Shown here piece after piece: positions 40,004 through 51,731 of a stretch of 64,000 bases of DNA. Each line of letters begins with the position of its first letter. Positions within the stretch are counted from its first letter, which is position 1. Source of the stretch: Seiridium cupressi (Eukaryota; Ascomycota; Sordariomycetes; Amphisphaeriales; Sporocadaceae); contig JARVKI010000008.1 in assembly GCA_036674765.1 (NCBI GenBank), positions 186,001-250,000 of the forward strand, given 5' to 3'. A program made the translations under genes and the position numbers. The notes beneath the pieces are model-generated. The model searched no databases. It saw only the letters and a program-made list of their open reading frames with translations, and was not told where the DNA came from.

Positions 40004-41251
40004 ATGCGTCGATCAGCACAGAAGATAGCCACTCCGTTAACGCGGCAGTTTCACACCACGAGTTTGCCAAACCCGCGACCGCAACGATGCTTCCATCAAA
40101 GCAGCTTTTCGGCTATGCCCAGACGCCGCGACTTCTTCACCTCGAATAGTTTGTTGGCCAGTGCGGATGGCAGACTCGACTATGCGGCTGGACCTGAGGT
40201 GACCGAAGATGGCAAACAAGAGCAACGAGCAGCTAGTTCGCCCGCCAAGAGGAAACCCGCTCGCACATCAGCGGCAAAGAAAAACCTCCGCGCTACGTCT
40301 ATGGTTAAGAAGTCGAAGCGGAACGAAGGCAAAAGCCCAGCCGCCGATGTAGTGGGAGACGATACCGACTACTCTCATACGATAAGGGCGATCAACGTGG
40401 CACAATCGTTTGATATGGAATTGGTGGAGGAGTCTCTCAGAGGCCATGGATTCGCTATTGATCCGGACAATGCAGGTCTCGACAGCAATGCCGTGGTCCA
40501 TGCAAGATCGTACAATAACGGAGACATATTCGTCTTCAGCTCAGGCACCGTGGTGTCCTGGTCCGTGCCTGCCGATGCAGTCACGCATATTGCAACCAAG
40601 CAATTGCTCAGAGCTGCGAATCTTCCGCATGTAGAAGATCTGGAGTTCGAAGACCTGGATTTCGCCACAGACGAGACGCGAGATAATAGCTTCATAAGGG
40701 GCGAGGAGGTGGTACTAGGTACGAGAGACCAGTCCCATGACGGACGGCTCGATATTACCATGGCCAAGATTGCCTTCTCCATGGGTCTAGCTAGGAGTAC
40801 AAAATTGGCGGTCCTAGAAAACAAGCTCAATGAGTTCCTCGAGACTGCCCGACCTGTGGCTCGAACATTGGCAGGCGGCTCCGAGCTATCGCAGGACCAC
40901 AAAACCGTCTTGAAGTATCTAGGCGAGATTCTTGGCCTTAGATCGCAACTCAATCACTACTCCGAACTAACTGATGACCTGCCTGATATCTTTTGGGACA
41001 AGGAGTCCAAGATCGAGAATTACTACAACAGCATCAGCAGAATACTCGACGTAAACCCCAGAATCAGGCAGCTCAACGTCAGAATCGACTACGCCTACGA
41101 AACGGTCAGTGTTATGCGGGAAATGTCGAGTGAGAAGAGGGGCCACAGGCTTGAGTGGATCATCATCGTTCTCATATCAGTAGAAGTCTTGTTTGAGCTC
41201 AGGAGGATATACCGCGAGGAGTTTCAGGAGCATAGCATTGAAAGAACGTGA
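40004..41251 (+). CDS. RMND1/Mrx10-type mitochondrial inner-membrane protein (DUF155)
   Basis: 415 residues, single exon. N-terminal presequence MRRSAQKIATPLTRQFHTTS is a classical mitochondrial targeting peptide; the upstream in-frame ATG at 39887 would put 39 unrelated residues before it and is rejected. The DUF155 domain (roughly residues 125-390) shows GDIFVFSSGTVVSW and LEIT-like LDITMAKIAFSMGLARSTKLAVLE, then the conserved DIFWDKESKIENYY. A C-terminal membrane segment (WIIIVLISVEVLFEL) follows. Human RMND1 and yeast Mrx10 are inner-membrane proteins needed for mitochondrial translation, thought to anchor mitoribosomes. Another paralogue family (Rmd1/Sif3) is vacuolar, but the presequence argues for the mitochondrial one. 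Confidence 0.9.
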   Translation: MRRSAQKIATPLTRQFHTTSLPNPRPQRCFHQSSFSAMPRRRDFFTSNSLLASADGRLDYAAGPEVTEDGKQEQRAASSPAKRKPARTSAAKKNLRATSMVKKSKRNEGKSPAADVVGDDTDYSHTIRAINVAQSFDMELVEESLRGHGFAIDPDNAGLDSNAVVHARSYNNGDIFVFSSGTVVSWSVPADAVTHIATKQLLRAANLPHVEDLEFEDLDFATDETRDNSFIRGEEVVLGTRDQSHDGRLDITMAKIAFSMGLARSTKLAVLENKLNEFLETARPVARTLAGGSELSQDHKTVLKYLGEILGLRSQLNHYSELTDDLPDIFWDKESKIENYYNSISRILDVNPRIRQLNVRIDYAYETVSVMREMSSEKRGHRLEWIIIVLISVEVLFELRRIYREEFQEHSIERT

Positions 41252-41565
41252 GTAGCTTAAGGCGTAGTTTCATTTTTCGCAACCAATGATACCCAACTCT
41301 TCTACTATCCACACTTATTCAAGACTGTTTCCTAAGCATGGCGAAGCTGATTGAGGTCTGTTGAGACCGATGTAGACAATCGTCTTCAATGTAACAGCAA
41401 TTCGGGTGGCGCCCCAGTCAAATTGTTTGACACTGCCTCATATGTTTGTGTGATAAGAACGTCTTCATTACTGTATGCACTTTACACTTGGGCATACCAG
41501 CAGAATAATGCCGGTATCTTGTGCCCTAGTGAATGTATACTATTAGTCTCTGACGAGCTCATAAC
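41252..41565. other. Convergent intergenic region
   Basis: About 310 nt between two convergent stops; likely 3' UTRs only. Confidence 0.5.
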
Positions 41566-42607
41566 TCAAGTACCAGCCTTGCTTCGCTCTGCTTGTGACA
41601 TGAGCAGTCCCATCTGCAGCAAGATGCCGACCGAAAACTCAGGAACGTCCCGCAAGACCTTCTCCCAGTCAGGATGTGGAGCAGCAGTCTCGAACACGCA
41701 ACATCCCCATGTGATCAACACTTCTCGAAGCCCGTCTCCTTTCTTTGTTGCCTTGAAGACGAATTGAATGAGTTGCGAGATCGCTTTGATGCCGTCGTAG
41801 TCAATGTGATAGTTGAATAGAGCCCAGGCCAGGTGCTTTGAGGACCGTTCCTTTAGTGTGCCCATGGTGTTCTTGTCAGCAAACACATAGACCTTCGTGT
41901 GAGCCATCAGAATGTCCAATTCCTCGGAAACGACTGCGAAATCGCACCTGTGCTTCAACTCCGGTTCGGTTGGGGTCGCTTCATCGTACATCTTCTGAAA
42001 TAACTTGTGCGTGCTAACAGTTCCCTCTTCGGCCAGTAAACTAACACCTTTACGGTGGCACTGTTCGACTGTGGGAAAACGGATACGACTCTCGAAGCGT
42101 GATCGAACCTTGTTCGACTCATTATCGTTGGGTGCTGCTTGATCCGTCTTGCCTTGCTCCATCGTATTAGTACAGACCCAATCGTCCGTATTCAACAACA
42201 TGTTATTGAGAAAACATGTCCATAAGAAAGGAAGCAGAAGTACGTACCTGATGGTTTACTTGTACCATTGCGATGGTCCACGTGACTTAAGTCCACCACG
42301 CCTTTGTCATGCAATCCCGTATCGAAGTAATCACCAGTGTAAGCGAACTTGGAGAAAAGGAGGAAAGTGTTGACCTCAACATCCTCCCAGACCACGCGAC
42401 GTTTTCGAGCTTCGGCCGTGCCTCCATTGACCAATTTCTCGAATTGCGGCGCGAGCTTGATCAGTAAAACAGGGCTGATTTTGAACTCTTCTTTTTCGGG
42501 CCCAACTACGAAGGTGACCAGGTCGGATTGGATGACTCTGCCGGTGGATGTTAGCGTTATCTGGTGACATGACCGTAGTGAACAGACCTCTTCCATTCGG
42601 CCGCCAT
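41566..42607 (-). CDS. BTB/POZ domain protein
   Basis: Three exons (42607-42588, 42537-42248, 42152-41566), about 298 residues. The BTB fold shows the fungal pattern: SDLVTFVVGPEKEEFKISPVLL (first beta strand and helix), FEKLVNGG, then VEVNTFLLFSKFAYTGDY. After a linker the C-terminal half has a BTB-like back region (DILMAHTKVYVFADKNTMGTL) and helices. Such proteins in filamentous fungi form large, poorly characterised families that may act as adaptors for Cullin-3 or in other complexes. The first intron has an unusual GTCTGT donor but the join MAAEWKRVIQSDLV is consistent with family N-termini (inference). The second intron is 95 nt, with a TACTAATAC branch site shortly before its acceptor. 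Confidence 0.8.
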
Positions 42608-43136
42608 CTTCTGGTTATTACTCGAGGGGCGATCACGTGGCTATGAGCTGATGTGAAATAATTATGTGTCCCGTTGTTAATGAGATAATTCCGGTTTAAA
42701 TACTAGACCTTGGTTCCGTATCACCGGAAGAGCGGATTGTCGATGTAGGAAACAATTGTTGTTATAAGCTCATCTAGTTGTGCATCACTTAAGTAGACTC
42801 AAGGAGACTTCTCGGTATGAATCAAAGTATCAAAGCTTGTTTGTGTCTGTATGGTGGAGTGTTCTGTCGAATCGGAAACTGTTTACCAGAGATCGGTAAA
42901 TTTGGTTGCTGCAGTGGATTAAATGGGGGAAAGCTGTGCAACAATCGCAGCTAAGCTAATGCAGAAAAATATCTGATTACAACACTGCCCTTCTCACAAT
43001 CACAACTCTCTATATCACACAAGGCATCAGAGCATCATCACTCGACCCGGTCCATCACCACCAATCGACTTGGCTCTTCATCACTCGACCCTATTCACCA
43101 CCACTCCATCTGGTTCATCATTCACGATTCTCGAAC
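42608..43136. other. Divergent intergenic region with short repeats
   Basis: About 530 nt upstream of both the BTB gene and the next gene. From about 43030 to 43110 the leader of the plus-strand gene has repeated units of the type CATCACTCGACCC and CACCACC, a pyrimidine-rich low-complexity stretch. Confidence 0.5.
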
Positions 43137-44014
43137 ATGCCGCGCGACGTAATCTTCTCTACGCTCCCTGATCGCCTTCCCAAGGCAGGCCTCGTATGGC
43201 CTCATGCGAAGAACAGACATCGTATTGTAACTCCGGCAGTTGATGCCCTCATCGGCCGCAACTTCAAAGCTCACGGTGTGCCTTGGAAGACCATCCGCAC
43301 TCGCATGGCTGATCCGTTCTACTCTGGCCTTATCATCTGTGGGTATTCTTCATGCTTTCCATATCCTTTCCTTGGTTTCCCTTTTCTCATTATTTTCTTT
43401 CCAATCTCTTAGTAAATTCTAATTCGAAATTTTAAATAGTCCGTCAGCTGAAGATCTCAGCTCGTGACAACGTCGAGGATTTCCTCCAGAAGGTGCACAC
43501 CTGCAACGAATGGACCGCGACGCTGCCCTTCCCAGTATTTCAAATGCTGATGTGCCGCGTCATTGAAGCCCAGATGCTATGGAACCAGGACAAGCGCGCT
43601 CCGCTAGACCGCAAAGACCATTCACAGCTTGCCAAAGTCGTTCGCAGCTTTCGCCAGGCCCTCGACGTCTATCCGAAGAATGACGACACTGAGGAAGACA
43701 ATGTCTCCCTCTTCTTGGGTCACACGTGGCCCACGGATGAAGAATGTACGACACTAGTCGAGCATTGGGAGGCTTCTATGAGTCAAGACCAAGTACTAGC
43801 CTTGGGCCGCGACGCCGAGCAGAAGCGCGAAGAGATGAGTAGCTGGGTCAAGAATGGATTCCTCGACATGTCAGACATTGCTGTCACCATCGAGGAATTT
43901 GACAGTGGCAGAATCAGAATGGGCGACATGGTGGATGCCCTTGAGGAGGCCGCAGAGGATGGTCCCGAGCACATGGAAGGTGACAGCGATGAAGAGCTGA
44001 TGATCTTCACGTAA
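43137..44014 (+). CDS. Unidentified protein with acidic C-terminus
   Basis: Two exons (43137-43338 and 43440-44014), about 258 residues. The intron has a GTGGGT donor and is 101 nt; the join gives LIIFRQLKISARDN. The protein has no signal or membrane segment, a basic N-terminal region, a helical middle (LAKVVRSFRQALDVYP) and an acidic tail ending SDEELMIFT. No family recognised; it could be a clade-specific protein. The start ATG is preceded by a C/A-rich leader, typical of expressed fungal genes. Confidence 0.6.
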
Positions 44015-44178
44015 GATGTCGGTATGGCTGCTAAGTCTAGGGATTTTTCAATTCACATCCTGATGGAAAGGCTATGATGATACGCTATGGAGAGTTCATA
44101 TCGCAAAGATTGGGCCTGTAGCTAAGCCCGTCTAGATAGGGTCATAGTTCTGGCAAATACACTCGTATTCTTGCTGAA

Positions 44179-46189
44179 TCATGATGGAACTTCTTCTTTT
44201 TGCTGTTTGAGAAATCCCTCAAAGAATTTCGATATGCCTTCTGTATCCGATAGCGCACCAACCATTGCGATATCTGTGATACTTGAGCGGATGAAGAGGG
44301 TAGAAGAATTGCGAGTTACTCACATTGATCAGGTCGTACGATCACTAGGGCTCCGCGGCTAGGATCCACTCCATAAGCCGAGTAAGCATGACCATGGCCC
44401 GAGTTGTAGCTTTCGTCATCCACGAATGTCTTGAAAAGACCTGGACCTCAAGGGTCAGTGACACCATATCAAGCCCCATAGTGGGACAGCGGTGAGTATA
44501 CGTACATTTCATTTTCCACTTTCCTGTAGTAGGCGTAAAAGCTTCGGGAATTTGACTTTGCTCTATATCTGTCTGTTTACCAGACAATACCAAGAGGATG
44601 TTGAAGACGCTGTCATAGTCGGCGTTGGCGGGTGTGAAGCGTTGGACGACACGATCTAGTCCAGTTGCTACCTGAAAATCGTCTTGTGAGCATCATCTAA
44701 CAACCCAGAAGTAGACACGCTTACCTTTTCCAATCGCTGCGCAGCCGATTCATATCTTATGTCACCAGAGAACACGATGATATGCCACCTTGAATCCGCC
44801 GGCAGTGCCCTCACGAATTGCAAAGCACGCGCGTCGCAGAATCGCACAACCTGCGCACTCGGGAAGCGCATGCCGACCGGCAGATTCTTAGCCAGTGACT
44901 GCTCACTCTCCTCCGAAGAAACAATTATGGAGTCGTTATAATGCGTCGCCTGGCCCGCCGTGTACCGACCTGCCTTGACAAACTGCTGTTGGAACTGCTC
45001 GGGGGTGATCCCATGCTCCCGACGGTACGACGACGAAAAAAGCTTCGTCCAATTGCGGTCAAACTCTATGAGTTCAGTCGCGGTCTTCTCCCGCTCGGAC
45101 ACATATGTTTCGAGGAGCTTGGGATCTGCTTGTCCGCGTAAAACAGCTGCTAGTTTCCACCCAATATTGTAGCCGTCTTGAAGACTAACGTTCATCCCTT
45201 GGCCTGCCTTTGGCGAGTGAGTGTGACATGCATCACCGGTTAGAAAGGCTCGATAGTCCTTGGTGAAGTGATCCGCGCGACGTTGGCCTATGGAGTAAAC
45301 CGACCACCAAGCCGTCTCAGCGATTTCCATGGTGTAAGGGCTGAAGATGCGCCGTGCGCTCTCGTGGAGGTCCTCGAGTGTCAGATTGCCAACTTCTTTC
45401 GCATTCTCAATCTCGATATAGAAACGTGCCAGACTATCTCCTTCGCGCGGAATGATCATCAGGTTTCCTGCATCGGAGCTTATTGCTGACTTCTTGCGGA
45501 TGTCGGGGAAGTTGGTACGTGGATAGACATCCATCACACCCCATACTGCGTTGGTGCTGTCGCCAACCATCTTGAACCCAAGAGACTTCCGGACAATACT
45601 GTGAGCTCCATCGCAACCCTTGAATTCATTGTTAATCGTTCTATAGTTAGGTCGAAAGAGCGAATCTTCTTACCAACACGTATTTCGCCCGGAACGTCTG
45701 ATCCACACCCCCCTTAGCCGCTACGACAGTACAGCAATATGCGGCCGGGTTTGATGAGGTTGTGCTATCGATTTCCACGCTCTTCACCTCGTAGCCGTAT
45801 ATAATATCCGAGCTTCCGGACGCCCTCTCCATTTCCTTAGCTAGAAGTGCGTTCATCCTTGCCTGATTCAAAATGACGTGCGGTTGATGACTGATGCCGG
45901 GCTCTACATCCGCTGCATAATGGGTTCTCTTGATCCCTCCATTATCAGTTGGCGCCCAGAAAGCCAGCTCGAGAACGTGATAAGCCTCCTTAAGCAGATC
46001 TTCGGATAAGCCAAAACTCTCGAACATCTCAACAGTCCGGCACTGCACGCCATCGGCCTGTCCCATCTTCAAGGGACCATCACGTCGCTCGAGGATTTTG
46101 TGGCTGATGCCACAGCGCGCTAGCCATACGGCGGCGCAAAGTCCAGCGGACCCGCCGCCACAAATAAGAACGTCGACCTGCTCCGTCAT
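44179..46189 (-). CDS. FAD-dependent monooxygenase, phenol 2-monooxygenase type
   Basis: Five exons (46189-45674, 45618-44725, 44671-44506, 44440-44324, 44273-44179), about 595 residues. N-terminal Rossmann motif GGGSAGLCAAVWLARCGI for FAD, the GCDGAHSIVRKSLG (DG) motif across intron 1 and the GDACHTHSPKAGQGMN (GD) motif. The C-terminal third is the thioredoxin-like dimerisation domain of phenol hydroxylases (DSVFNILLVLSG, YGVDPSRGALVIVRPDQY and a final helix). Such enzymes ortho-hydroxylate phenols or related aromatics with NADPH and O2. The start is the ATG at 46189, since the two preceding codons are not Met. The four introns all restore conserved sequence. A GNAT gene in the same direction follows upstream of it. 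Confidence 0.93.
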
Positions 46190-46583
46190 GCTCAAGCCAG
46201 ATGTAATTAGGAAGGGTGTTTAAATAGATCGATCAATATTGAAAATCTCGGTGGTCATACAGCCATGTTTACTTCGAAGATCGCCAGAGACATACATATT
46301 ACAACGATAATGAGCTTTCTGGAGGGAATTCGGGGAGTTAGGATAGACAAGACCGGAACGATCCTGAAGGAGCGGGGCAAGACCGGACGGCACGGCTTCA
46401 ACGGCTTTCCCCACGGCTATGTGCTGCTGTACCTGGGTTCAATACACCCCGCAACAATGTTTTGATAGCCATCACAGGAATTCATTCGAGTGCTTCAGTT
46501 ATCTTGGTATTGACAAATAATCTGGTCGTTCCGGGAACACCATCTCTTAGACGCAATTATTGATACATGGAACACCTTAAAAG
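46190..46583. other. Intergenic region between GNAT and monooxygenase genes
   Basis: About 390 nt: the GNAT 3' flank and the monooxygenase promoter. No gene seen. Confidence 0.5.
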
Positions 46584-47111
46584 TTAAGAACCCGAAAGAG
46601 ACAGAGAAGTCGTACCATCGATAACCTTCCGGCGGACAAGATAAGTGGCATCATCTCCATAATCGAGTAGTTTTGCAGCCAGAACTCCGTCAACGGGCTC
46701 TGGCACGAAGCCGAAGCGGCTCCAGAAAGGTGCTGTGCCGTATACGGAAATGAGACAAATCGTCGGGAAACGCTCAGCAACTGCGAGAAGCTTCGTGATT
46801 CCTGCAGCTGCGTGGCCGCCCCCACGAGCCTTTGGAAGGATAGCAATATCGTGTATATAGTACTGATCCGCATCCAGAGGTATACTTTTAATCAAGCTAT
46901 CCAAGGCCGGCGTCTGGTATTGCCGGATGGGGTATGAAATGGCATATCCACAAACTTCATCGCCTTCCACGAGGACCATGCAGCCTTTGGGGAAGAGCTC
47001 GACGCGTTCTGCGAAGACATAATCGCTCTCTGGGAGACTAGGGTGGATCAAATTGGCGACATAACTGACAGTCACAATGTCCGAGAGTGTCATCCCTCGC
47101 CAGATGGCCAT
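46584..47111 (-). CDS. GNAT-family N-acetyltransferase
   Basis: 175 residues from the ATG at 47111, single exon. The GNAT fold is visible: VLVEGDEVCGYAISYPI (beta 4), YYIHDIAILPKARGGGHAAAGITKLL (beta 5 and the acetyl-CoA pyrophosphate loop Q/R-x-x-G-x-G/A, here R-G-G-G-H-A) and the C-terminal APFWSRFGFVPEP (Y/F-x-x-x-GF motif of beta 7). The frame is open 20 codons upstream but begins with TTG and has no ATG. Such enzymes move an acetyl group from acetyl-CoA to an amine; the substrate is unknown. Whether it works with the neighbouring monooxygenase is not shown. Confidence 0.85.
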   Translation of the reverse strand: MAIWRGMTLSDIVTVSYVANLIHPSLPESDYVFAERVELFPKGCMVLVEGDEVCGYAISYPIRQYQTPALDSLIKSIPLDADQYYIHDIAILPKARGGGHAAAGITKLLAVAERFPTICLISVYGTAPFWSRFGFVPEPVDGVLAAKLLDYGDDATYLVRRKVIDGTTSLSLSGS

Positions 47112-48378
47112 CGCTATGTATATCTTTTCCTCCTCGTGGGAGGCAGAAGAGAACGTCAGGAACACGTCCAAAGGAGCGATTTGTCCACCGCCCGACGTGG
47201 CTCTAACGGCAATATAGCTGAGACACGTACACGTGTGCTAGATTGGTGATATGGGCTGGTCAAAACTGTTCCCAGAGGCATCGCATGTATCTCCCGTTGG
47301 TCGCGACCGAACGACAAACCCCGCCATCGGCGGCTTGACAATGGCATATTCGTCCCAGGCCCACAATTTGGCGCTTATCACGCCGCAGGCGCTTCAAATT
47401 GCCGCTACCGAAAGTCGAATCAACTGTCAAATTATCTCTGCAGAATTCGTAGCATCCTATTTGATATTCGTCTACGGCAGAAGATGAAATTGTAACCATG
47501 AGTAAGATTTTGAGTTTATGTGTGTACTTTGCCGAGAAACCAGCCATAGTCTTCTCAACGACGGCTTCGTTGCAGCCGCTGGCTGTAGACCATAGTTCAA
47601 TATCAGGCACGAGGACTACGTTCCACCCATCATAATTTCCATTACAACAAACTTTTCAGCAGATTCTCAAAACCACTACTTTCGTTTAAAACCTGATGCA
47701 AAAGGTGGGGAAGCACGATTCCCTTACTTTAACTTCAAGCCACAGCGGAACGCCTTGCAAAAGCACACGGGCGCATGGAGACCTAGATTCTTACCGAGTA
47801 CACTCTCTGAGCTTCATGAGAGGGCGACATTCTATCGACATATTTACTTCTGCCCGGCTTTGCCATGGACGACGGTCAGCTCATCTCTGCATTACTTCCT
47901 GTAGTTGACGACCATTACTGCCACCTAGTCAATGACCACGCTGAAGATTGAGTTATTGCTAAAAAGTCAACTATTTACCACGGCCATTGCTAATGGAATA
48001 GCCAAAGTATAGCATGTCTACGTGCAGTAGTTTGAAGTCAAGAGAACATCGTCAAGAGTGATGAACCAACTAGTGAACGAATAGCTGCATAAGCACCCAG
48101 ACGAGTACACCTTATAGGTCTGTATAAGCTATTGTGGCCGGGAACGTTACGCAAATTCAAAAGCATGCCAGCTGCAACCTTCATATCTGAGTTTAACAGA
48201 GCAAGAACAGCGCTGTTCTGCAGCTGAGAGGTCATGCGTTTTGTGCAGGTACTATATATCTACATCGCCTCGGGGAGCTTATGCTCGATCCTCTCAACGT
48301 ATTCCTCAGTCATACCAAAGCTTTTTCTAGCCATCCATATATTTCTCTCTACGGTGAGAGTTCGGTGATAATAACAAG
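47112..48378. other. Intergenic region, 1.27 kb
   Basis: Between the divergent GNAT and GT2 genes. Only short frames, none supported. Probably the long promoter and leader of GT2. Confidence 0.5.
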
Positions 48379-50766
48379 ATGGTGACCCAGAATGCCAAGA
48401 TACGACGAAATCCATCAATCACGATTCCACCTTCCCTTCTAGCTAACCAGTGGAGCCACCGGCACGGGCAAGAGGAATACCAACAACGCACTGACTTCGT
48501 CGCCTCTCCCAGCGAGTATATATCAGAAGACCCCGCGCCGTTTCAATATGGGAAGGGTAATAAAGGAGCAAGGAAAGGCCCTCCCGAGGAGCAAATAGCA
48601 CTCCAGCCTCAGCCGCATTCAAAAATACCCCTGATGTCCACGGGCGAATACCCGACAAGTAACAACACAGCCTTTGGCGGGTATGTGCAATATCCACCTT
48701 ATCCACAAGCCCAACCTCAATCTGGGCTCTACACCATATACGACCACCCCTCTGCTGGTGATCTTTCAGAAGAGACCTACGGAGACCTTGGTGCACGGCC
48801 TGTTTTGCCCCCAGGGGCCCCCGACGCACCATATGACCGTCAAGAGGATGATGTCGCACTGTTGCGCAATAACCGAAGACCACCACAGAAAAAGAAGTCA
48901 TTAGTCACGTCCCAGGTTCAATCCGTCCAATCAGCCGTGCAAGATGCTGCCGGCGCAGTCTCCCGAGCGGTCCGGAGGAGCTCGACTTGGAAGGCCCGCC
49001 GCGAGGCACTTCGTGACATGCACGGCTATGCCAAGATCCGGAAGGAAGATCTCGAGCGGCGCACCTTTGTCCAGTTTTTGTTCCAGGTGGCATTTTACCT
49101 GGTTCTGGGTAGCATCATCTACTTTGTCTTCGTCGGCATTCCTCTCTGGAATGGAGCGACTTATTACATGTATCAGCTATTGTCCAGAGTCCTCGTTTTG
49201 AAGTACGGCTTCACCATCTTCGTCGGCGTCGCCTTCATCTACGCCTTTCTTCCGCTCCTCATCTTCTTCGAGAAGTACCCGAAGAGCGCCCTCCCACTCG
49301 ACGATCCGTGGGTGAAGCAGACTGCGCTGATCATTCCCTGCTACAAGAGTGCTGGGCTGATTGAGAACACAATCAGAGCTGCCATCCGAATCTTTCCCAC
49401 GCGCAATATTTTTGTCATTGCCAATGGAAACTCGCCGGAGCCCTTGGATAATACAGCGGACATTGTCGCACCTTTTGGCGTCAATCACGTTTGGTCCCCT
49501 GTCGGTTCGAAAATCGTGGCCCAGTTCGTCGGCGCGTATGCTGCAGAGGAGTTTAAATACGTTCTGCTTATCGACGATGACTGCGCTCTGCCCCCGAACT
49601 TTCCTGTTGTCTCCGATCGTATCAAGGGCAAAGTCAAATGTCTCGGATACACTATCAAATCGGTCGGACCCGATTCTTCCCGAGGCACCCTCTGCCAGCA
49701 GGCGCAAGATCTAGAGTACAAGCTCTCCGGTCTCCAACGCGCCATGGCCGGAAATATGGGCTCGTGTACCTTTGCTCATGGTGCTATCGCCTTGTGGGAC
49801 CGGCAATTTCTCATCCAGACGTTCCACGAGCATCCCGGGTTTTCGGTGTCGGAGGATTGGTTCTTTGGGCACGTCGCGCGAAAGCTGGGGTCTCGAATCA
49901 CTATGTGCACGAGTGTGTTTGTCGAAACCGAGACTCCTTCAGCTGTGTTCTTCTCGAGTGGTGGTTCCCGTGGTGGTTTTGGTAAGCATCAATGCTTGCT
50001 CCTATGGGCCTTTTGCTAATGCTCACACCAAGGTGAGATGATAATCTGGAAGCAGCGATTCTTCCGCTGGAACTTCTTCTTCGTGAATGGCATTTTCTAC
50101 GATCTAGGATATATCCTCTTCTCTTGGAAATTAGGTTTCTGGGAAATCGGCGCAAAACTCTTTGTCTGGCAAGAAATCTACGAAACCCTACTGTACATTT
50201 TCGCGCCCTTCGTCCTGCCAATGTCATTCATGATCAATCCGGTGTTCACCGCAATCATGATGGGAGGAACCACGGTCATGTACCTCATCAACGCCATTAT
50301 TTTCAACGAGATCCATCTAAGGCTAAAGAAAGAGAGGGTGACATGGGCTTGTATCATCTACTATATTTGGTACAAATTTGTTTTGACATTTGTGAACATT
50401 TTGAGCTGCTATTGGTGAGTATAATTATTTCATATTTTGTTCGAGTTGGAGCTAAATCAGTGGATCAACAGGTCGATTTTCAAGTACGCCCAGTACTTCG
50501 CCATTCGCCACCCTAAAGTCATTGAAGACGAGAAGGCATTAGCAGTTGTCCTGAATCTCGACCAGCCGGTTGAAGAGCCTAGCGAGCCGCCGCAAGATAC
50601 GACCACTCCACCGTCGAACGCTCAGCCAGGGATCCGGCCCAATAATCCACGGAACGCTCAATATCCCAGGCGCGGAATGAGCATCCGGGCTGAACTCGCT
50701 TATGTTCCTGCTCCTTATCGACCGAACTACGAGACATACTGGAATAACGCGGGTAGAGAGGTATGA
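48379..50766 (+). CDS. GT2: Membrane type-2 glycosyltransferase (GT2) required for hyphal growth
   Basis: Three exons (48379-49981, 50033-50414, 50472-50766), 759 residues. A disordered N-terminus (about 200 residues) is followed by two membrane segments (YLVLGSIIYFVFVGIPLW and YGFTIFVGVAFIYAFLPLLI), then a processive GT-A domain: ALIIPCYKS, IDDDCALPP (metal-binding DxD), SEDWFFGHVARK (catalytic D) and QRFFRW (acceptor-binding Q-x3-RW), then at least four more membrane helices. This matches ZtGT2 of Zymoseptoria and FgGT2 of Fusarium, plasma-membrane synthases of an outer-wall polysaccharide needed for hyphal extension on solid surfaces. Both introns (51 and 57 nt) restore the conserved frame. 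Confidence 0.92.
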
Positions 50767-51731
50767 AAAGCCTGGTCCGCCGTAGAATTCAAAGAAAATC
50801 AACATTTCTGTGCTTGTGAAGGATTCACACTGCTGAGTTCATGTTGGTTATCACATTACGGCGATTTCACTCATTCGCTTGATTTCAATGGCTGAGTAAA
50901 TACAAAAGAATCATGACAGGAGAGTTGAAAGGTTAAGTAATAGAAATATACGCATCGTTCTGAGTCCCTGGTGAGGATGCCGTTGTTGGTAGATGTTGCT
51001 GGAGTTTCAGTACGTTGGGTGCTAGTAATCATATTACATAGCTTAAAGTTTAATAGGTGGTGAGAGAGCGAAGCAAGCCTAAGTCTCAATGAAGCGATCA
51101 AAGACAAAGAAAATGACCACTGAGAGATGATGGCTCTTTTTAAACTGCCGTTGAAATACAAGTTGGTTAGGATTTGAGCGGTGGCCAACCTCCGGAACTG
51201 AGTATAGCTAGCTGCGGAGTTGAGGCTGCGATTCTGGCTAACAGCTAATCACGGCTCGACTACCCTGTTAGTCTCCGGAGTTGAGTCTCTACAAGATCCA
51301 TAAAAATAAGGCAAGACGCTCACTATGCAATCCCAGATGTTTTATCGTCCATGTATTCAGAGCAAGCATGGAAAGGGGCACAGTCATCCCGATTATGCCA
51401 AAAAGACCAAGTCGCGACCACAATCGAATGCCACGAGACCGACAGTGGGGTTACTACATGTAGGTACGAAAGTTCGCGTCATCAAAACATTCTAGACGTT
51501 TGAACGTCAATGAGTCATGGCTTGAACGGCCATCGACAATTGCGTTGTCAATTTCTATGTCTTTCTGAAACGGCTCGAGTGATCTTTATGGTGCATCTAC
51601 CCGGTATCGAAGAAATGCGGCCCAAAACACATCCTGCCTAAAACCGAGTAACTCAAAGAGGCATGCATGCTTTGTTTTTTCCCCTGCGACTCAAACGCCA
51701 ACGTAGAATGCCTTTCCTAGAATTGCTTCAA
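50767..51731. other. Convergent intergenic region, about 0.97 kb
   Basis: Between the GT2 and eIF2B-epsilon stop codons. No gene seen. Confidence 0.5.
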
